A DNA stretch of 64,000 nt, taken from the NCBI GenBank assembly GCA_966210515.1, contig CBIHLM010000004.1, forward strand, positions 29,976-93,975, given 5' to 3'. Both the position numbers and the translations under genes were made by a program. The notes below the pieces were generated by a model. The model was not told where the DNA came from. It was given only the letters and a program-made list of their open reading frames with translations, and ran no database searches. This document shows positions 9,339 to 19,663 of this stretch, one piece after another. This stretch comes from Paradesertivirga sp966210515. Its GTDB lineage: Bacteria; Bacteroidota; Bacteroidia; Sphingobacteriales; Sphingobacteriaceae. The first letter of the stretch is position 1; each line of letters begins with the position of its first letter.

Positions 9339-9376
9339 AAATATTAAACCTTGAACGGGTATTAAGGTTTTAAAAT

Positions 9377-9407
9377 CAAAAAAGCCCGGCTTTCGCCAGG
9401 CTTCTTG
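9377..9407 (-). terminator. Rho-independent terminator after the Prc protease
   Basis: On the minus strand: AAGCCTGG, a short loop, CCGGGCTT, then TTTT. It lies 17 bases past the stop of the gene at 9424-11670 and separates it from the repair cluster. Confidence 0.75.
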
Positions 9408-9423
9408 TAGAAATATTAATCAC

Positions 9424-11670
9424 TTAATATCTTAAGCTATATTTTCCCGATTCATTTAGATTAATATAATCAGCCATTACTTTCAAGCTCTCATCCTGAA
9501 TAAAATCATTGTCTTGTTTCGGAGCCACCTCACCTTTTTTCAAAGGAGGTAATCCTTGCAAGGCCCGGCGCTGATTAGTACGTGTCAAATTAATCGCTTC
9601 CTGTTCGTCTCTCTCTTTTTTAAGCTGAACTTCATTAAGAGTTACAGAATTTTCTTCTTCGCGCTTTTTAAACTGCTGAATATCTTCTAATAAATATTTG
9701 TATTCTGTCGATACCTTCATTCTCGCTTCATGCTGCTTCGCTAAAAGCGGTTTAATCGGATTTAAATTTGACACAGCACTAAATGGAGCAGGCTTGATTC
9801 GGTCAAACGGCAAGGCCGAAGGCTCAGAGCTTTCGCCGTATTTTTCGGCAGGATAAATCATCGGAAACTCGATATCCGGAATTACACCTTTATGTTGGGT
9901 ACTGCTTCCGTTGATACGATAAAACTTAGCCATTGTCAAATTAATCTGTCCGAATTTAGGCGCAGCAGTTGAAGAAACTACATTACCATTATTATTTGAT
10001 GCGGATCCGCTTTTTGCTTTGAGCAGAATTTCATCCACCGTGGTGATAAACTTCGACATATCGATGGCAGATTGCACTGTTCCCTTCCCGTATGTTTGAG
10101 TCCCCATAATTACACCACGCCCGTAATCCTGAATGGCTGCCGCGAATATTTCGGAAGCAGAAGCACTAAAACGATCGATCATTACACCCACCGGACCTGT
10201 CCATGCAATGGCAGGGTCATCGTCGGAGTTTACTTCAATTTTCCGCGTATCTTTAACCTGAACAACCGGACCGGTTTTTATAAATAATCCGGTCAGCTCA
10301 ATTGCTTCGATTAATGATCCGCCACCGTTACTACGCAAGTCGATCACAATACCATCAACATTTTGCTGTTTAAGAGTATCCAGAATAAGCCTCACATCTC
10401 TGGTGGTGCTTTTATAATTAGGGTCTCCTGATTGATATGCTTTGAAATCCAGATAGAAACCAGGAATATCAATTACACCAATTTTATAAGTTTTACCATC
10501 AGAAACCACAGTTTTAATAGTTTTTTTAGCCGATTGCTCTTCAAGTACCACCCTGTCACGAACAATCGAGATTATTTTAGGCTCAGAAGAAAGCTCCTGT
10601 CCTGCAGGGATAATTTTTAATCTTACTGTAGTTCCTTTTGGACCTTTGATTATTTGAACAGTGTTATCCAGTCGCCATCCGATAATATCTACGAACTCTT
10701 CGTTACCTTGGGCAACTGCAATGATTCTATCGCCAGCATTTAGTGTTTTTGCTTTAAATGCAGGTCCTCCGGGGACAACAGAGGCTACCTTAACAACTTC
10801 ATTCTCTAACTGTAAAGTAGCACCAATACCAGTGAAACTTCTCGCCATTTCTTCATTAAACTCCTGGGCCTTTGTTGGAACAAGATAATTAGTATGCGGA
10901 TCTACAGACTGTGTGAAGGAATCCATTATTATCTGAAATGCGTCCTGACTGTTTGTCTTCTTCGCTTGAGATAAAAGATTTTGGTACCGCTTCTTTAAGG
11001 TTTCGCGGCTTTTAACAAGCGACGTATCTTTCTGGCCGGATCCATTGCCCAGGCTATCCACCACCCTCGAATCTGGTCTGACTTTGCCAACTGCCTTGGT
11101 GGAGGCGCCGCTAGCAATTCGCAGATTTAATAAATCATATTTAATTCTTTTACGCCATAAATCGTCTGCCTCGGCCGTTGATTTTAACCAAGGCAATTTC
11201 TCACGATTATACACGTAGACTTCATTTTTAGTATAATCAACAGGCTTATCTATTTGAGATATCGAAAATTTAATGCGCTCCTCATAACGTTTTTGAAAAA
11301 CGTTAAATATTTTAAAGAATGCGCTTAAATCGCCCGCTCTAAGGTAATCATCTAATTTGGTTCGGTATTGCTGAAACTCTTTCACATCACTTGCAAGTAA
11401 GTAATTACGCGAAGGATCAAGTCTTTTTAAATAACTATCGAAAATTACATTTGACAAAGAGTCGTCAATTTTCACTCGCTTATAGTTGTAAGTTTCCATC
11501 ACCTTAACCAGTTCTTTTGCAACCAACTGCTGCTGGGGTTCCGGAGAAAGATTATTTGAGCCATCTACATTAGTATTTACACGTAAATTGGCTTTGCAGG
11601 CGAAGGCTGCCACGATAAACAAAGCCAAAAATAATTTATTCAGCATCTTTTTAAATGATTTAAAATCCAT
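9424..11670 (-). CDS. prc: Carboxy-terminal processing (tail-specific) protease Prc/Tsp, S41 family
   Basis: A 748-residue periplasmic S41 protease that degrades proteins from their C-terminal tails. The N-terminus has a hydrophobic segment ending FAC (Cys25), which fits a lipoprotein signal. A Tsp N-terminal helical region covers about 30-240, a PDZ domain about 255-350 (TGIGATLQ, GDRIIAV), and the catalytic domain includes the Ser-containing RFSASASEIF near residue 500 and the Lys of YGKGTVQ about 25 residues later, spacing as in E. coli Prc. The charged C-terminal region (KKREEENSVTL onward) corresponds to the family's C-terminal helical domain. An internal ATG (11646, MLNKLFLAL) would give a shorter, more typical signal peptide and may be the true start. 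Confidence 0.92.
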   Translation of the reverse strand: MDFKSFKKMLNKLFLALFIVAAFACKANLRVNTNVDGSNNLSPEPQQQLVAKELVKVMETYNYKRVKIDDSLSNVIFDSYLKRLDPSRNYLLASDVKEFQQYRTKLDDYLRAGDLSAFFKIFNVFQKRYEERIKFSISQIDKPVDYTKNEVYVYNREKLPWLKSTAEADDLWRKRIKYDLLNLRIASGASTKAVGKVRPDSRVVDSLGNGSGQKDTSLVKSRETLKKRYQNLLSQAKKTNSQDAFQIIMDSFTQSVDPHTNYLVPTKAQEFNEEMARSFTGIGATLQLENEVVKVASVVPGGPAFKAKTLNAGDRIIAVAQGNEEFVDIIGWRLDNTVQIIKGPKGTTVRLKIIPAGQELSSEPKIISIVRDRVVLEEQSAKKTIKTVVSDGKTYKIGVIDIPGFYLDFKAYQSGDPNYKSTTRDVRLILDTLKQQNVDGIVIDLRSNGGGSLIEAIELTGLFIKTGPVVQVKDTRKIEVNSDDDPAIAWTGPVGVMIDRFSASASEIFAAAIQDYGRGVIMGTQTYGKGTVQSAIDMSKFITTVDEILLKAKSGSASNNNGNVVSSTAAPKFGQINLTMAKFYRINGSSTQHKGVIPDIEFPMIYPAEKYGESSEPSALPFDRIKPAPFSAVSNLNPIKPLLAKQHEARMKVSTEYKYLLEDIQQFKKREEENSVTLNEVQLKKERDEQEAINLTRTNQRRALQGLPPLKKGEVAPKQDNDFIQDESLKVMADYINLNESGKYSLRY

Positions 11671-11834
11671 TGTTACCTTAACTCTATCGATTTTTATACC
11701 AGAGTTTATATTAAATGAAAAAGAGACAGTTTTGTTACTGCCTCTTTTGTAAACAAGTATAAATCAAAAATAGTATTTATACCAGTTATAAATTATTTCA
11801 AATGAAATAAAATTGCTTTGCAAAGACAGGCGAA

Positions 11835-12911
11835 TCAGAGCTTATTGGTTTTTAACCAGGTTTCCCTGAATATGCTGTACTTATCTAAAGCTGCTCCTGC
11901 CGCAGGATAATCACCTAACTGGCTATATGTTTCGCCCAGATCGGCGTTTATTTCAACCAGCTTAGCCAGGTAATTATTCTTCAAGGCGAGGTCTTCGGCA
12001 TCCTTATAATCCTGTAAGGCGCCGGCATAATCACCTAATGCGTTTTTCACTCTTCCTAAACCTGCTAAACTGTTTATCATAGCTTGATTATCGAATAGTT
12101 TAACTGCCATTATCTTCGACTGAATGTAAAACCACTTTGCTTCCGAATAACGCTTTTGATGAAAATACATATCCGCAAGGCTCTGGAAACAGTTCATCCG
12201 ACCTACTTTATTTCCCGTACGCTGAAATAAGGGGAAAGCCTTTTTAAGAATGTAATATTCGCTTTCTTTATATTTTTCCTGCATAAATTTCATTGATGCA
12301 ATATCAAGATATGCGTTAGCTGCGGTGGCGGTTTTCTTCAGGCTTAAATTTGCAGATACAAAATGCTCGGCGAATTTTATTGCCAAATCATATTGCCCAT
12401 TCATTTTGTAAATGGCCGTTAGATTTTCAGCTATTTTGACGATGCCAGCATTATCCCTGATTATTTCCTTCAACTTTAGAGCCTCATTGAAATAATAAAT
12501 AGCTTTATCAGGTTGACCGTAGCGTCCATAGTAAACACCGTATGTACTGTAAATAAGTGCCTGGCTTTTTATATCGCCGGCTTTGATGTAATCGGAAAGC
12601 ACCTCTTCAAGAGTACCAATCAACCGTGCATCAGGTTCAATGGCGGTTTCCGTTCTAAGAAGAAGTGTGTTGAGAAGTAATATATTCTGGCGACTGATAA
12701 AATCAGCCTGTTCCGTATTTTTCTTTTTTAATCTGTCGAAAATTAACAACTTTTTTAAAAGGGTGGAATCTACAGGTGGAGGAAGGATAAGTTCGGGGGG
12801 GCCGATTAGTACTTTTGGCTTAACCATCAGGGTATCAGCAGAAGATGCTGAATTAAATAATAAGACCAATAAAATTAAACTCAAAAAACTTTTTATCATA
12901 TTTTTCGTCAT
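11835..12911 (-). CDS. Secreted TPR-repeat protein (paralogue of the upstream gene)
   Basis: A 358-residue protein with a signal peptide (to about SSADT, residue 25) and a run of tetratricopeptide repeats over roughly residues 90-350; helices such as AIYYFNEALKLKEI, YSEAKWFYIQSKIMA and ALQDYKDAEDLAL are typical A/B helix pairs. It carries no catalytic domain. It is clearly related to the next upstream gene: both contain a SEAKWFxIQ helix and an INSLxxLGRVK repeat in the same order. Such TPR regions are also found as sensory parts of Bacteroidota histidine kinases, but the kinase is missing here. Probably a periplasmic protein-interaction scaffold; the role is unknown. Gap to the upstream gene is 47 bases, so both are likely in one transcript. 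Confidence 0.75.
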   Translation of the reverse strand: MTKNMIKSFLSLILLVLLFNSASSADTLMVKPKVLIGPPELILPPPVDSTLLKKLLIFDRLKKKNTEQADFISRQNILLLNTLLLRTETAIEPDARLIGTLEEVLSDYIKAGDIKSQALIYSTYGVYYGRYGQPDKAIYYFNEALKLKEIIRDNAGIVKIAENLTAIYKMNGQYDLAIKFAEHFVSANLSLKKTATAANAYLDIASMKFMQEKYKESEYYILKKAFPLFQRTGNKVGRMNCFQSLADMYFHQKRYSEAKWFYIQSKIMAVKLFDNQAMINSLAGLGRVKNALGDYAGALQDYKDAEDLALKNNYLAKLVEINADLGETYSQLGDYPAAGAALDKYSIFRETWLKTNKL

Positions 12912-12958
12912 GCAGACAAGCTGTAAAGATAGGCTTTACAACGAACCCGATACATATC

Positions 12959-14188
12959 TTATTTTAACTTCCTTAAAATAAAGAATATAATGATCAGAAT
13001 AGCAAGGCAAGCGGTAAGGATTTTCGCAATTAAAAAGTCTTGCGTTTTTTCTACCCGTACAATTGTGGGTGCGTTTCCCTTTAGGTCGGGTACTATTTTT
13101 ATTCTGGCACTTCTTGCAGAGTCTGCCTGGGCATTTAAATAATTAGCTACCGAATCTCTTAAGTCTGCGGAAGATTCACTCGCGACTTGGAAGCCGGAAA
13201 GATTCCCCATTTCTTTATATAAAAAAGCATACGCATCTTTTACTTCTGCCAATAAAAACAAATTGCCCCGTTGTGATGACAGTGTCTGAGCCTCTCTAAA
13301 ATCGCGCGTTGCAAGATTGTAGTCTCTAATCTTAACTTTTACTCTTCCCAGGTTAATTAAAGAATTAATGATCCCTTCGACATCATTTAATTTCCGTGCT
13401 TGTGTATTTGCCTGAATAAAAAACCATTTTGCTTCAGAATATCTGCTTTGACTGCGGTAAATTTTAGCCAAAACATCAAAGCAACCGATTCGACCTGCTT
13501 GGTAACCTGTTGAGCGAAAAAACGGCAATGCGCTTTTTAGGATCAGTCTTTCGCCTTTTTTATATTGTTTCTGACGTCTGAAAATTTCAGCCTGTTTCAA
13601 ATAAGATATGCCCAGACGGGTTTTATCGTTTAGTCTATCAAATTCCCTTATTGCATACGAAACATGCCTGCTTGCATCTGAAAGATTATTTTGAGTCAGG
13701 GAAATATCAGTTAAATGAAGTGCAATCAGGGCAGCCTGATTAAATTTTTCTGTCGATTGATAAAGCTTTTGAGCGGTTTTATAATAATAGGAAGCATCTT
13801 TCCAAGCGGCATTCTGCTCGTAAAATTTGGCCATAAGTACCAATGCATTTGCCTTTGAGCTTATATTTCCGGTTTGAGTGTAAATCTTTTCCGCGGTAAG
13901 AAACTCGGAGAAAGCCTCTTTTGTGTTGCCAATTCTTAACAAGGCGGAGGCCATACTTACCCTCACATCAGCAACCCAGTTTTCATCCAGATTAGCACTG
14001 CGTAATGAAAGTGCTTTCTTTGAAAATTCTATGGCTTGATATTCATTGTCAGCTTTCGTCGCATGTTGCTGATAGTAAAGCGCATCTTTCCTTTCTTGAA
14101 CTACACTTTCTGCTTTATTTAGCGAGTCCAGAGAATGACCGTCCCGATAGGCGAAGAGAAGAAAAAAGATTAGTAAAATGCGAATCAT
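12959..14188 (-). CDS. TPR-repeat protein with C-terminal membrane anchor
   Basis: A 409-residue protein with a signal peptide, about seven TPR-like repeats (residues about 35-330) and one C-terminal membrane helix (LTACLAILIIIFFIL) that ends in RKLK. The repeats should lie in the periplasm with a short basic cytoplasmic tail. In many Bacteroidota proteins the same layout continues into a histidine kinase or HTH output domain; here the protein stops four residues after the helix, as if the output part had been lost or is supplied by another protein. Paralogous to the following gene, which lacks the anchor. Function unknown. Confidence 0.75.
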   Translation of the reverse strand: MIRILLIFFLLFAYRDGHSLDSLNKAESVVQERKDALYYQQHATKADNEYQAIEFSKKALSLRSANLDENWVADVRVSMASALLRIGNTKEAFSEFLTAEKIYTQTGNISSKANALVLMAKFYEQNAAWKDASYYYKTAQKLYQSTEKFNQAALIALHLTDISLTQNNLSDASRHVSYAIREFDRLNDKTRLGISYLKQAEIFRRQKQYKKGERLILKSALPFFRSTGYQAGRIGCFDVLAKIYRSQSRYSEAKWFFIQANTQARKLNDVEGIINSLINLGRVKVKIRDYNLATRDFREAQTLSSQRGNLFLLAEVKDAYAFLYKEMGNLSGFQVASESSADLRDSVANYLNAQADSARSARIKIVPDLKGNAPTIVRVEKTQDFLIAKILTACLAILIIIFFILRKLK

Positions 14189-14299
14189 TCAAATAAACCC
14201 ATCAAGTCCGTAAATCTATATCACGATGACATGCTTGTCGCGATAACGGTAAAAGGAATATACAAATAACTGAGATTAAATTGACTTGACGAATTCTGT

Positions 14300-14331
14300 A
14301 AAAAAGCCCCGGAACGAACCCGGAGCTTTTT
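14300..14331 (-). terminator. Rho-independent terminator after the GH128-like gene
   Basis: On the minus strand: AAGCTCCGG, a seven-base loop, CCGGGGCTT, then a T run. It starts four bases past the stop at 14336. Confidence 0.8.
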
Positions 14332-14335
14332 ATCT

Positions 14336-17300
14336 TTATTTTTTGATTATCAGCTGTTGACTAATCTTAGTTTTGCCGCTGTCGGTAACTTGCAGCAAAT
14401 AGTTTCCCTCAGCGAGGTTTACAGGAAGTGTAATTTTCCCATCCAATAAAACACCGGCAGAAACTTTGCTGCCTCCCAAATTATATAAATTATATTGGTA
14501 TGCTTTTGGACCAAGTCCCGAGATGTAAACATATTCGGTAGCCGGATTAGGGTAAACTATCACTTTTGGATTATCCTCAATCGAGATCAATTTCTTGATA
14601 GTGCTCTGATTCGCCAGGGCTACACTGTTTGCACAGGTACCTAATTGATCACCATGATTTAAATGCGCCTGAACCGAGCTTGCATCCACACATAAAACAT
14701 TTCCGTTATGACAAATCAGTACCTTATCATTTTTGTTGCCGCAGGTTACGTCGTGTGTCCTGATAAGTATCGAAGCTGATGTTTGACAGCCCTTCGAATC
14801 AGTCACAATTACAGAATAAGTTCCCGCGGCAGTAACAGCAATCGATTCGCTTGTCGCACCGGTGCTCCATAAGTAATTAAAAGATCCAGAACCTCCATCA
14901 GCCGTTGCGTGAATTGTTAATGAAGTAGGACCGTAGCCCAGGTAAATAGTGTTTTTCTTAGTAGAAATAGAGTCGATTGCATAAACATCAGGGATAATTG
15001 CCTGTAATGGAAGGTTAACTGTAACAGTTGAAACAGCTGTATTTATATTGCCGTGAATATCGGTAACGGTCCAGTTAATTGTCGACTCACCAGTATTGAA
15101 AATTCCACTTGCATCCAAACCAGAACCACTTCTGGTAGTCGCTCCGTTTATGCTATACGCAACAGAAGAAATACCGCAATTGTCAGAAACACTCAGAAGG
15201 GGTATGCTGTAAGTCTCGCCTGCAAAACAGAAAAACTGATTGGAGTACGCACCAATTACAGGTTTTAAATTATCAACAACCTTCACCTCTGCAGTTGCCG
15301 AACTTTTATATCCCTTTTCATCTTTAGCGGTAAGCGTTACGATAATCGGAGTTCCGGTGCTCGCGCAATTAAAAGCAGTTGTGTCTAAGGCCAAAGTCAG
15401 AGAACCGTTATAACTAACAGAACCATTGTCGACCATTTCAGGATTTAAAGAAGCATTTCCGTTCTCATCCAGGAATATCTCGGCGTTTTTAACTAATACC
15501 ATCGGTGGAGCAAAAACACTTAATTGCTGAATTACCGGCGGAGCAGCACGATATGTAGAGTCTCCGCTTTGATAAGCCGTAATCACAGTTACTCCTCTTC
15601 CAACAAGGCGAATTTTACCCTCGCTCGTTATGGTTGCAATACTTGTATCTGAACTGCTGTACGAAACCGGCAAAGAAGAAGATGCGGTTGCCGAAGGATC
15701 AAAATCATCTTCACCAAGAACCTTTTCTGAGAATGGATTAAATGTTATGATCTGCTCCTCTTTCATAGCCTCCCCAATTTCAGCCTCGCTTAATGCCCTG
15801 TTAAATATTTTGAATTCATCAATAGAGCCTTTTAACAGCGGATCGTTGTACTGTGATTTACCAAGATAATTTTGGTTGGTAAGGCCCAAATCAGATGGTT
15901 TAATAAGCACCTTGTTTGCGGCAACAAAGCTACCGTTGATGTATAATTTAGCAGTATCAGCAAACTGGCTGATTGCAAAATGCATCCAGGTATTTAATGG
16001 AAAGCTGAATGGATAACTTACACTCTGCTCTCCGCTACCATTCTTAATTGTATATCGAACAGTAGATTTTCCGCCGCTAACATTTACCTGCGGTGTAAGG
16101 AACATATATTTTGAGGTTCCCGCACCAAAATCAAAAATTCGCATCCAGTTAGAGAGAGCATCCATCTTTACCCAAGTAGATATAGTAAAGTCATTTAAGC
16201 CTGTAAGAAGACCCGGATTTAAGGACGCGTATGAAGTTCCCGTTCCATCAAGCTTCATTGCCCCGGCAGTATGTCCATCGGCGCGGGTTGCTGTAGCCGC
16301 AAAAGTTCCGTGATAACCGCCCCATGCATCTTCGGCAAAGCTTCCTTCGGCTTCGTCGAAATTAATATAAACGTATTGTCCCGCGGCAGGCGTTCCTTGT
16401 AAAACCTGAGTTTCCGTACTTCGACCTGCAGCATTTTGAGCGATAACTTTGTAATAATATGTTTTACCGTTAATCCTATCCTTGTCTTCATAACGAACGG
16501 CATTCACATTGGTTGCGATAGTATCGAAAGTGCCGTTCTGTGTTTCAGACCGCAAGATGTCGTATTTTGCATCGTAAATAAAATCCCAGGTTAATATCAC
16601 TTTGGCATCACCCGAAGCTGCTCTTGGGTTACTTACACTATCCGGAGCCACCAAGTCTTTGGTCCTCAAATTTAAAACTGTAGAATTAACACTCTCGCCG
16701 GCAGAATTTAACGCAGTAACAGCATAGTAATAATCGGTGGAAGGAGTTAAGCTAGTATCCTGATAAAGGAACTGGGTTGTTCTTCCATAAACTGTTTCAA
16801 AAGGACCAGCCTCATTCAGCGACCTCTTTAAGTTGTATGAGCGGGCATTTGCACCGGCATTCCAATTCAGTTTGATAATTGACGAGGAAAGAACCTCGCC
16901 TGTTAGACTTGTTGGCGGCGTTGGAGTCGCATCCCTCAGTACATCAAGAGTTGTTGAATATGCGAACTGATCGCCATTTAAGTTAAACGCTTTGACACGG
17001 TAGGTCGCTTTATCAAACACCGTATCAACATAGTTGAGAGTGCTGCCTTTAACATACCCCTGAACTTCATAAACTGGCAGAAAATCGGAATCTACTCCAT
17101 TAACTTTCCGTTCAAGAATATATTTAGAACCTAATTCTCCATTTAAATCCTTCCAACTGAGGGTAACTTTAAAATAATCCTCACTATTTACCCGGCTGGA
17201 TAATGGCGCAGCTACAAGTTTCCAGTTATGAACGTACGCTTTGTTGGACCGATAGGCAAAATCAGATTTATTGGCAGCATAGTATTTACCCGCCAGAGTA

Positions 17301-19663
17301 AGAGTGTCGCCCAGCACCATCGCTCTTTTATTTTCCACCCAGTCGTATATAGCATAGCGTTCAACAAAAGACGCAGTATCAAGCACCTGCAAGATGCCTT
17401 TCATGTCGTTGTATTGTTTTTCAAACTGGGCCGTCTGATCAGACGGCCAGCTTTCGGTCGTCCAGTTTGCGCCATTATTCCATTCCGTAATCCAGAGAGG
17501 ACGCTTAACCCGGTCGTAAATACTCTTCAACTGCGAGTACCACTGCGCAGGTGTTAAACCTCCCCAGTAGCAGTGAATTGCTACATAGTCGACTCGGTAA
17601 TTTAACTGGTCGCATTTAGCCAGGAAGTTTGTAATCCAGCTTGAATGAGGACTGGCAGGTGCAGGCGAACCGATCCGCAATCCCGACTTCATCATTTCCG
17701 GCCACTGATTAAAAGCCTCATCAACGGTCATATTAGCCTGGTCAGGCCTGTCCGGCTCATTAAATCCAAGAAGATGATTTACATTCTTTTTGTTGTTTAT
17801 ATCTGTCCATGAAGGCCAGCCTGCATTTTGACGGATAATGGCATACTCGTAGTCGCTTGAAGGTCCGCCGCCTATATTCCAGTCGTAATACCAGGTAGAG
17901 TTTATTTTAGCCGGCGACCAACCAGCCTTTCCTTTTTTACTGGGCCAATCCCATTTAAATACTCGGATAAAAGAAACTGTGGTATCTAATCCTAAAGGCA
18001 TTGCATCGATAACCAGATCAGCATCATTCGCAATAAATACGCGACTGAAGCCAGATCCGTCTGCATTATTGGCAAAGGTAGCCATGTAACCCCTGCTTAA
18101 TTTGAAGGATCGTATCTTATTATCAAAATCTCCCAAACTGTTGTGGTACTTATCTACTTCCAATGATCTTGTGGTTCCGGCCAGGTTCGGTTGGTCAAAC
18201 ACCTGCAAGGCGCGACTTGAGATCTGGTTTCCATTCGGGATGATAACTGTCCCGTTCTTATAAATACTGATGCGCACATTTGGGTTATTGGTCGCAGAGA
18301 TTCCGTTTATGGTTACTTTATCCAGCCAATTAGCAATAACAACAGAAGGCTTTATATTGTCAAAAAACAGCCAGGCATCTTCAGAGTTTAATTCAACCGA
18401 CGAATTTATGAGCGGTGTAGTTTCTCCTGTAAGATGAAAATCAGTTTTGCCGGATACAATGAAATTTTTATTGAACGAGGGCAGCATGTAAACCACATTT
18501 CCTGTTATCATTACGTTCTGTTTTGGCGCCGCTAAAACCTCCGAAGGAGCGTAAGCACCTTCTTCGTAAGTTACTGACGAGACTTCCATATCAACCGAAC
18601 CGTTCGGATAATTTTTCCCAAAAATGAACCTCGGGTTTACATTGATTTTATTTACCGCTAACTCAGCTATGGAATACAGCGCCCAATTTCCTGTAAAGGT
18701 TAAATAGTATTGTCCGGCTTCCTGGGAAGTAAAAACAAAGCTTTCTTTTTTGAAGGTCTTCGTTCCGGTAGTATTAAAAACATGCGAAGCAATTCTGCCG
18801 CTGGCAGCAGTTGTTTTCCCAATTCCAACAGTTATGGCCCTGCCGCCAGTAGCATTTGTAACATAGGCATGAAGCATCGAAAAATCATAGGTCTTGTTTG
18901 CTTCCAAGGTTACCGGATAGCTAAAACAAGCATCTTTATAGCCTGACCCATCCCACCTGATAAACATTAAGCGGCCAACATAGGGGCTTCCGTTATACAT
19001 ATGCACATTGCTGCCTGATGAGGCGTTTATGTCCATATATCGTATACCACTGCCTGAATTTGCGGTATTAAAAAGATTAACCGTAGTGCCGGTATAGGCC
19101 CATCCATAATCACTCGGTCTGCCGGTATTATTCGGTGCCGTACCTGCCCAGTTTGCAATCAGTGTGGGCCCCTTACTGGTGTTTAACAAGTTATCAGATT
19201 CAAGGCCGCCTGAAATATCTTTGATGGCAGAAAGCGCTTGGGTTTGCACAAATACACCATTTTGATAAATATGCACCGATTGGTTATTAACGGCAATCCG
19301 GATGGTTTGGCTTTGGCCAGCATCTGAAGAAGTTAATGAGGTGCTCGAATTTAACGAAGATGTCCACTTCAAGGCAGTAGCATCCAGCGAAAGTCTGAAG
19401 CCTTTAACTGAAGCATTACGAGCTTCAATGTCAAGCCCCCGGCCCGATGCAGAATTAACTTTCGCAACCACTTCAAGTGTGTAATTCTCTGCAATGGGCC
19501 GCTGCTTAACAACCGTATCGGCCTGTAAAGCATTTGAAAAAAACCGTGAAGATAAAACGGCTTCACTAAGAGTGCCTTTTGTAGGCAAGTTAGGTGCCTG
19601 GGCTGCCAAATCAAAGCTCAAAAAGCAGATCATAGCAATTACAGAAAGTAAAAGTTTTTTCAT
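14336..19663 (-). CDS. Secreted modular glycosidase (GH128-like core, FN3, LamG, T9SS sorting domain)
   Basis: A 1775-residue exported protein. Residues 1-22 are a signal peptide. Residues to about 550 are beta-sandwich-like, carbohydrate-binding type. A glycosyl-hydrolase catalytic core (Asl1/GH128 type) covers about 560-810: GFNEPD near residue 634 carries the likely acid/base Glu and WITEWNN near 726 the likely nucleophile. Fibronectin III domains follow from about 830, 910 and 1005, then a LamG/concanavalin-like domain (about 1100-1290), Ig-like repeats, a short Cys-containing module (KVLICHNGNVLCVD, HLNHGDQLGTC) and a type A T9SS sorting domain from about 1700 (VYPNPATEYVYISG to QLIIKK). 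Known GH128 enzymes are endo-beta-1,3-glucanases, so a fungal or plant wall glucan is the likely substrate. Transport by the type IX system is inferred from the sorting domain. Transcribed alone. Confidence 0.85.
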   Translation of the reverse strand: MKKLLLSVIAMICFLSFDLAAQAPNLPTKGTLSEAVLSSRFFSNALQADTVVKQRPIAENYTLEVVAKVNSASGRGLDIEARNASVKGFRLSLDATALKWTSSLNSSTSLTSSDAGQSQTIRIAVNNQSVHIYQNGVFVQTQALSAIKDISGGLESDNLLNTSKGPTLIANWAGTAPNNTGRPSDYGWAYTGTTVNLFNTANSGSGIRYMDINASSGSNVHMYNGSPYVGRLMFIRWDGSGYKDACFSYPVTLEANKTYDFSMLHAYVTNATGGRAITVGIGKTTAASGRIASHVFNTTGTKTFKKESFVFTSQEAGQYYLTFTGNWALYSIAELAVNKINVNPRFIFGKNYPNGSVDMEVSSVTYEEGAYAPSEVLAAPKQNVMITGNVVYMLPSFNKNFIVSGKTDFHLTGETTPLINSSVELNSEDAWLFFDNIKPSVVIANWLDKVTINGISATNNPNVRISIYKNGTVIIPNGNQISSRALQVFDQPNLAGTTRSLEVDKYHNSLGDFDNKIRSFKLSRGYMATFANNADGSGFSRVFIANDADLVIDAMPLGLDTTVSFIRVFKWDWPSKKGKAGWSPAKINSTWYYDWNIGGGPSSDYEYAIIRQNAGWPSWTDINNKKNVNHLLGFNEPDRPDQANMTVDEAFNQWPEMMKSGLRIGSPAPASPHSSWITNFLAKCDQLNYRVDYVAIHCYWGGLTPAQWYSQLKSIYDRVKRPLWITEWNNGANWTTESWPSDQTAQFEKQYNDMKGILQVLDTASFVERYAIYDWVENKRAMVLGDTLTLAGKYYAANKSDFAYRSNKAYVHNWKLVAAPLSSRVNSEDYFKVTLSWKDLNGELGSKYILERKVNGVDSDFLPVYEVQGYVKGSTLNYVDTVFDKATYRVKAFNLNGDQFAYSTTLDVLRDATPTPPTSLTGEVLSSSIIKLNWNAGANARSYNLKRSLNEAGPFETVYGRTTQFLYQDTSLTPSTDYYYAVTALNSAGESVNSTVLNLRTKDLVAPDSVSNPRAASGDAKVILTWDFIYDAKYDILRSETQNGTFDTIATNVNAVRYEDKDRINGKTYYYKVIAQNAAGRSTETQVLQGTPAAGQYVYINFDEAEGSFAEDAWGGYHGTFAATATRADGHTAGAMKLDGTGTSYASLNPGLLTGLNDFTISTWVKMDALSNWMRIFDFGAGTSKYMFLTPQVNVSGGKSTVRYTIKNGSGEQSVSYPFSFPLNTWMHFAISQFADTAKLYINGSFVAANKVLIKPSDLGLTNQNYLGKSQYNDPLLKGSIDEFKIFNRALSEAEIGEAMKEEQIITFNPFSEKVLGEDDFDPSATASSSLPVSYSSSDTSIATITSEGKIRLVGRGVTVITAYQSGDSTYRAAPPVIQQLSVFAPPMVLVKNAEIFLDENGNASLNPEMVDNGSVSYNGSLTLALDTTAFNCASTGTPIIVTLTAKDEKGYKSSATAEVKVVDNLKPVIGAYSNQFFCFAGETYSIPLLSVSDNCGISSVAYSINGATTRSGSGLDASGIFNTGESTINWTVTDIHGNINTAVSTVTVNLPLQAIIPDVYAIDSISTKKNTIYLGYGPTSLTIHATADGGSGSFNYLWSTGATSESIAVTAAGTYSVIVTDSKGCQTSASILIRTHDVTCGNKNDKVLICHNGNVLCVDASSVQAHLNHGDQLGTCANSVALANQSTIKKLISIEDNPKVIVYPNPATEYVYISGLGPKAYQYNLYNLGGSKVSAGVLLDGKITLPVNLAEGNYLLQVTDSGKTKISQQLIIKK

